Origin: Chelydra serpentina
Lineage: Eukaryota > Chordata > Testudines > Chelydridae
Length of the DNA: 64,000 nt
Direction of reading: 5' to 3'
NCBI GenBank assembly: GCA_037349315.1
Contig: JBAIAC010000008.1
Span: 35,500,001-35,564,000 of the forward strand
Shown: positions 60,130 through 64,000 of the stretch, one piece after another
Layout: each line of letters opens with the position of its first letter
Position numbering within the stretch: position 1 is the stretch's first letter
The notes under the pieces: model-generated
The model's database searches: none
What the model was told of the DNA's origin: nothing
What the model saw: only the letters and a program-made list of their open reading frames with translations
Position numbers and translations under genes: made by a program

Positions 60130-60675
60130 GCATTGGTGAGGCCTCATCCGGAGTACTGCGTCCAGTTTTGGGGCCCGATACTACAAGAAGGATGTGGATA
60201 AATTGGAAAGAGTCCAGTGGAGGGCAACAAAAATGATTAGGGTTAGGGGGCTGGAGAACATGACTTATGAAGAGAGACTGAGGAAACTGGGATTGTTTAA
60301 ACTGCAGAAGAGAAGAGTGAGGGGGAATTTGATAGCTGCTCTCAACTACCTGAAAGGGGATCCAAAGAGAATGGATCTAGACTGTTCTCAGTGGTACCAG
60401 ATGACAGAACAAGGAGTAATGGTCTCAAGTTGCAATGGGGGAGGTTTACGTGGGATATTAGGAAAAACTTTTTCACTAGGAGTGTGGTGAAGCACTGGAA
60501 TGGGTTACCTAGGGAGGTGGTGGAATCTCCTTCCTTAGAGGTTTTTAAGTTCAGGCTTGACAAAGCCCTGGCTGGGATGATTTCGTTGGTGTTGGTCCTG
60601 CTTTGAGCAGGGGGTTGGACTAGATGACCTCCTGAGGTCCCTTCCAAACCTGATATTCTATGATTCTATGATTCT
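60130..60675 (+). mobile_element. CR1 LINE 3' end
   Basis: GGCATTGGTGAGGCCTCATC at the left. Frames 60194-60490 ([20 protein letters not shown]) and 60391-60606 ([20 protein letters not shown]) overlap with a frameshift between. The tail is TGATATTCTATGATTCTATG. Confidence 0.88.
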
Positions 60676-60919
60676 AAGCTTAGAGGAAACATTTATTTTA
60701 TTTGCTTATATATAGCATGAATACAGATTTACAGATCCTAGTGTGCAAATTTATCATCTTATATTACAGGGATGAATCATGCATGCAAATCGTGCATAAA
60801 AGTCATGAAACGGGCTACAAATGCAATCAAAAAAGGTATTCAAAAGTTTAACAAATGGAGGGGGAGCGCCAAAGATGCTCCTTGCCTGGGGCACCATTTG
60901 GCCTGGGGCTGGCCCTGAC

Positions 60920-62300
60920 TCTGGCTGTTCCCAAGCTGAATGTTGTCCCATCCAGGTTTCTCGCAGGAGGGAAGGGTGGAGGGGAGGGCAGAGCTGTCTT
61001 GAGCTGCTGCGTTCTTTGCTCACCCTCCTCCTTCTCCTTCTGTGAGAGCGATTTTGTCGGCTTTCAGCAGGGCTGAACTTCACTAGGGGGCTGAAGCTTC
61101 TTGTGTCATCACGAGATGGGCTACAGAACCCTCTGAAATGATCCCACCACTCCCGAAAACATAATGAGAGTTCGCAATGTTGCATGCCACCTGATGGGGC
61201 ACAGCTTCCAGCAAAACTGACAAACAATTAATTCTACCCCAACCCCGAGATGCCCGGCCCCACATCAATTAATTTGTATGCCCAGCCCCCAGTCCCACAT
61301 GAACTCTGCCCACCCACCCCCAGACATACATCAATTCTGTGCCCAGCCCCACATCTCCCCCTTGCCCCCAGTGCACTGCTGCACCTCGTGCAGCTGTTGA
61401 GATTCGTCACCTCCAAGGTCTTCCAGGAACAGCTACTCTCAGGTCTGAGCGGTTGCAAGATAAAGGACGGGCAGGGGGAGAAGCTGGGAGCAGCTGACTC
61501 ATTGTTCACAAGAGGGGCAAGAGCAACTGAGCAGCCCTCAGCTTCTGGGCTCTTTCTGCTCCTTCCTCTCCCCTACTGCAAAAATGGTATCAGCTGCTCC
61601 ATCTCCCTCTCCCTGCCCAAACACCTCTCTCAATTCCTGGGGAGAAGGGAAGATCTCTGTCTGCCTTCTGCAGCAGCTGTGATTGACTGTTTTTCCCCAG
61701 GCAGCAGGGAAACGGGGAAGATAAAAAATCAGCGCTGCTAAGAAAGGCTGGAAACGTTGTGAAGGTTAGAGCTTCTCATGTTGTCATCACCAGACTGGTT
61801 GCAGCAGAGGCCAAACTCCTGCTACTCGTGATGAAATTGTGAGAGTTGACAACAGCGCCTGTGGAAGAGGCAGGGATGTGGCTAGCCAAGCATATGGCCA
61901 AAACTCAGAATTGGGCCTTCTGTCTGCTCACTGGGTTTTCTTGCACTCTGGTGGCTGGACCAGCCAGTTCATTACATTGGGGCCCCACTACCTGGAAGGA
62001 GTAGAGGCCCAGGTCAGTGCACAATAAGGCTGGAAGGATAATATTGATCCATGTGGCTCAGTGAGGACAAAGATTGTTTCACTGGACTATATTGGACCCT
62101 GAAAGGGGTGGATTTTATGACATGGCTGGAGAACCAAGTCACCTAAACCCACTAAACTTCAAAACACCGAGCTGCCAGACAGAAATGGTGAAGTCACCAC
62201 AAGAAAGGAAACTGAGGAAACTAACACAAACCACTGAGGTAAGGTGTGTCTAGTGCAATGACCCATTTTGACTGAGCACCATAAATATGAATCTTTGGTC
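60920..62300. other. GC-rich, no gene recognised
   Basis: Weak repeats of CCCAGCCCC and CACATCAATT near 61255-61350. Small open frames have low-complexity composition. Confidence 0.4.
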
Positions 62301-62319
62301 AGTGAATACTTAAATAATA

Positions 62320-62510
62320 CTTAACACTTTTCAGGTGTACATCTCAAAGCAAGGTGGGTCAGCCATAATATCCTTTTATTACAAATGTGGAAACTGAGCC
62401 CCAGAGAGGCACGGTGACTTGCCCACAACCACATAAGTTAGTAGCAGTGCTGGGAACTGATTCCAGGCCTCCATAGTCCTAATCCACGGTCCTATCTCCT
62501 GGACCATGCT
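62320..62510 (-). repeat. MIR-type CORE-SINE, ancient
   Basis: Plus-strand text ACAAATGTGGAAACTGAGCC, CAGAGAGGCACGGTGACTTG and GCAGTGCTGGGAACTGATTC matches the MIR core reversed. Confidence 0.78.
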
Positions 62511-63310
62511 GCATCCCAGCAGGTTTCACCAGAGAAATTATTTTAAGTGAAATGACTCCTCCAAATATCAGACTTTATACACAAAAAAGTGTGCACTGAA
62601 TAGTCCCCATGTTCCTTTCATTCCATGCTGCCATAAGTCTCCCTACATAAAACCATGTCTCTGATCTCTGGTCTACATTTTTAATGTCTAAGATTAATTT
62701 TCAAAGGTGTAGATTTTTGTTAGAGAACAACTGAACTCTCAGGGAATGTAATTCTTTATGTACGTTACCCTCGCTTCTCATTTCCATTCCTTGTAATGGT
62801 TAGGAGGTTTAAAGGCTTTTTTTTTTTTTTAAATGTTGATTACTTACTGTAGCAAACAATGGAGTTATGCCAATTTATATCATCTGAAGATCTGGCTCGA
62901 GGGCTGTATTATGGTATTTGTACAACACTGATTTGATTAGAGGGGCTGATCCATGGTGTTCCAGGAAGGCACACAGTGTTACTAAAGTGAACTTTGCATG
63001 AGGTTAACAGGCTGTAGCAGAATCAGATAAGTAAAGAACTCACTCCTGATTCATTAGCTATCACTTAACCTTTATCACTGCAGGGAAATCCCAGAGTGGA
63101 ATATAAAGCTTCCTCCTTTATCCCTTCTCCCTGTGAACTTTGGACACATCACTGCAACTCACTTGAGACAACACAAACATGATTTCAAAAATTTTCAGTT
63201 TTTAGTATCTTTTTAATGTAACGTTCCTGATTCTTACCAGTTGTGGAGCAGAATTTGGCAAAAGTCTAATTCTCTGTGCAGTTTGTAGGCAGTGTCCATT
63301 GCAAGATTAC

Positions 63311-63459
63311 TGAGGTGTGGACACAATTACAATCACAGTCTGGGATTCCCCTATGACTTTCACAGTTGAAGCGTATTAGATAACAATATGAGCTATTATC
63401 ATATACATGCAGGGCAAGGCCATTGTGTTTATCCTTTAAGTGCCAGAAAGTCATGTGAA
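63311..63459 (-). CDS. Candidate upstream exon (unassigned)
   Basis: Open on the minus strand between acceptor TTTGGTTTCTCAG and a possible donor GTAATC. It encodes 49 codons with five cysteines, including SSYCYLIRFNC and PDCDCNC. The composition resembles a secreted or extracellular domain, and it lies upstream of and on the same strand as the receptor gene. Its exit phase (0) does not fit exon a (phase 2), so at least one more exon would be needed. It could equally be chance. Confidence 0.3.
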
Positions 63460-63770
63460 CTGAGAAACCAAACTATTTTAAACAAGGGAGGTAAGAGCAT
63501 TCATAATATACTACACAAGCCTACTTGTTCCTTTATCCAGCACGAAGCCCACAGCTGAACATTTTCATGATGTTTTTTAAGGGTTCAGGTAACTATAATT
63601 ACTCTGCACCCCAAACCTAGAGTGCCAGGAGTGTGCCAGGTTTACTGTGTCTCGGAGGCAAGCACTGTAGGTGCTTCAGCAGCTAGGCCTTGTAGGTGCT
63701 AGCCCTGGTGGGTCCCAATATCCACTCAGACACGTGGCTAAGGGAAAGGGCTGGCAGGAAAAGGGAAAGG

Positions 63771-63878
63771 CATAGGTGCTGGAACTACGGGTGCAGTGGT
63801 TTCCATTATATCAAAGGTTTACAGTTTGGTTCAATGGCACTCAGCACCCCCACTTTAAAAATTATTCCAGCACCCCTG
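63771..63878. mobile_element. hAT MITE (CATAGGTGCTGGAAC family), copy 2
   Basis: The left end CATAGGTGCTGGAAC and right end ATTCCAGCACCCCTG are inverted. Flanks GGGAAAGG (63763-63770) and GGGAAAAG (63879-63886) agree at seven of eight. Confidence 0.85.
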
Positions 63879-64000
63879 GGGAAAAGGTTGCAAATACTCC
63901 AAGAACACGGGCTTTAACAGTTACAGTTCAAAGTGAGCAATCGCAGTTCCTGTGTGGGTCCCTAGGGCAGTCCAATGGAGAGCCAGGGCTCTCCTGGCCT

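Larger units (their letters stand above)
59663..60917 (+). mobile_element. hAT derivative with transposase remnant and nested CR1
   Basis: Starts CAGGGCAAAATTTAGGGGC and ends GGGCTGGCCCTG. Flanks GCTCTGGC (59655-59662) and ACTCTGGC (60918-60925) agree at seven of eight. It keeps the last part of a transposase gene at 59773-60003; a CR1 is inserted at about 60130-60675. The ends resemble those of the MITEs at 32028 and 40549. Confidence 0.82.

Noticed and set aside
1..64000. CRISPR array, prokaryotic operon or phage cluster
   Set aside because: No regular spacer-repeat arrays, ribosome binding sites or co-directional gene runs; the repeats and splice signals are vertebrate.

Overview
The window is vertebrate, almost certainly turtle, nuclear DNA. 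The evidence is a dense set of repeats I associate with turtles: CR1 LINE 3' ends with the ATTCTATGAT tail, tRNA-derived SINEs carrying a CR1 tail (Cry I / tortoise Pol III type), a Penelope-like retroelement with its 3'-tail fragments, and many short hAT elements. There is no operon structure, and nearly all long open frames are transposon fragments or minisatellite artefacts.

The only host gene I can support is spliced and on the minus strand. Fifteen short exons between 46969 and 2951 join in one unbroken frame of about 457 codons. All 14 introns have compatible phases; 13 are GT-AG and one is GC-AG. The product is a cysteine-rich ectodomain of the IL-17 receptor E / E-like family followed by one transmembrane helix. 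Diagnostic stretches include [14 protein letters not shown], the [10 protein letters not shown] block, [12 protein letters not shown] across an exon junction, and WRTDVDYSV just before the helix. I call it IL17REL-like; IL17RE is the alternative. The signal-peptide exon(s) and the cytoplasmic SEFIR exons were not found and may lie outside the window. A weak candidate 5' exon is at 63311-63459.

Layout: 1-2950 is non-coding apart from repeats. 2951-12033 holds the transmembrane and membrane-proximal exons plus an LTR-like insertion at 5602-6779. 13743-19701 holds six ectodomain exons, with a CR1 inside an older transposon at 15.2-16.0 kb. 20.6-23.1 kb is a nested stack that includes a 1.68-kb LTR-like unit with TG..CA ends, a 5-bp target duplication and a 36-bp minisatellite open in several frames. 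24.3-27.2 kb has two hAT-type elements around an exon. 28.0-29.6 kb has two exons. 30-41 kb is CR1-rich, with hAT MITEs and an LTR-like unit inserted into CR1 copies. 42.5-46.0 kb is a decayed BED-finger hAT transposon interrupted by a solo LTR. 46.8-47.0 kb is the most upstream supported exon. 47-64 kb is mostly repeats: a foldback hAT, several MITEs with 8-bp target duplications, the Penelope-like element at 55.3-57.3 kb, and a hAT derivative with a CR1 inside it at 59.7-60.9 kb.

The receptor gene is the functional unit, and the transposable elements fill its introns and upstream flank. Target-site duplications were checked by eye for about a dozen elements, which gives an order of insertion at several nests.
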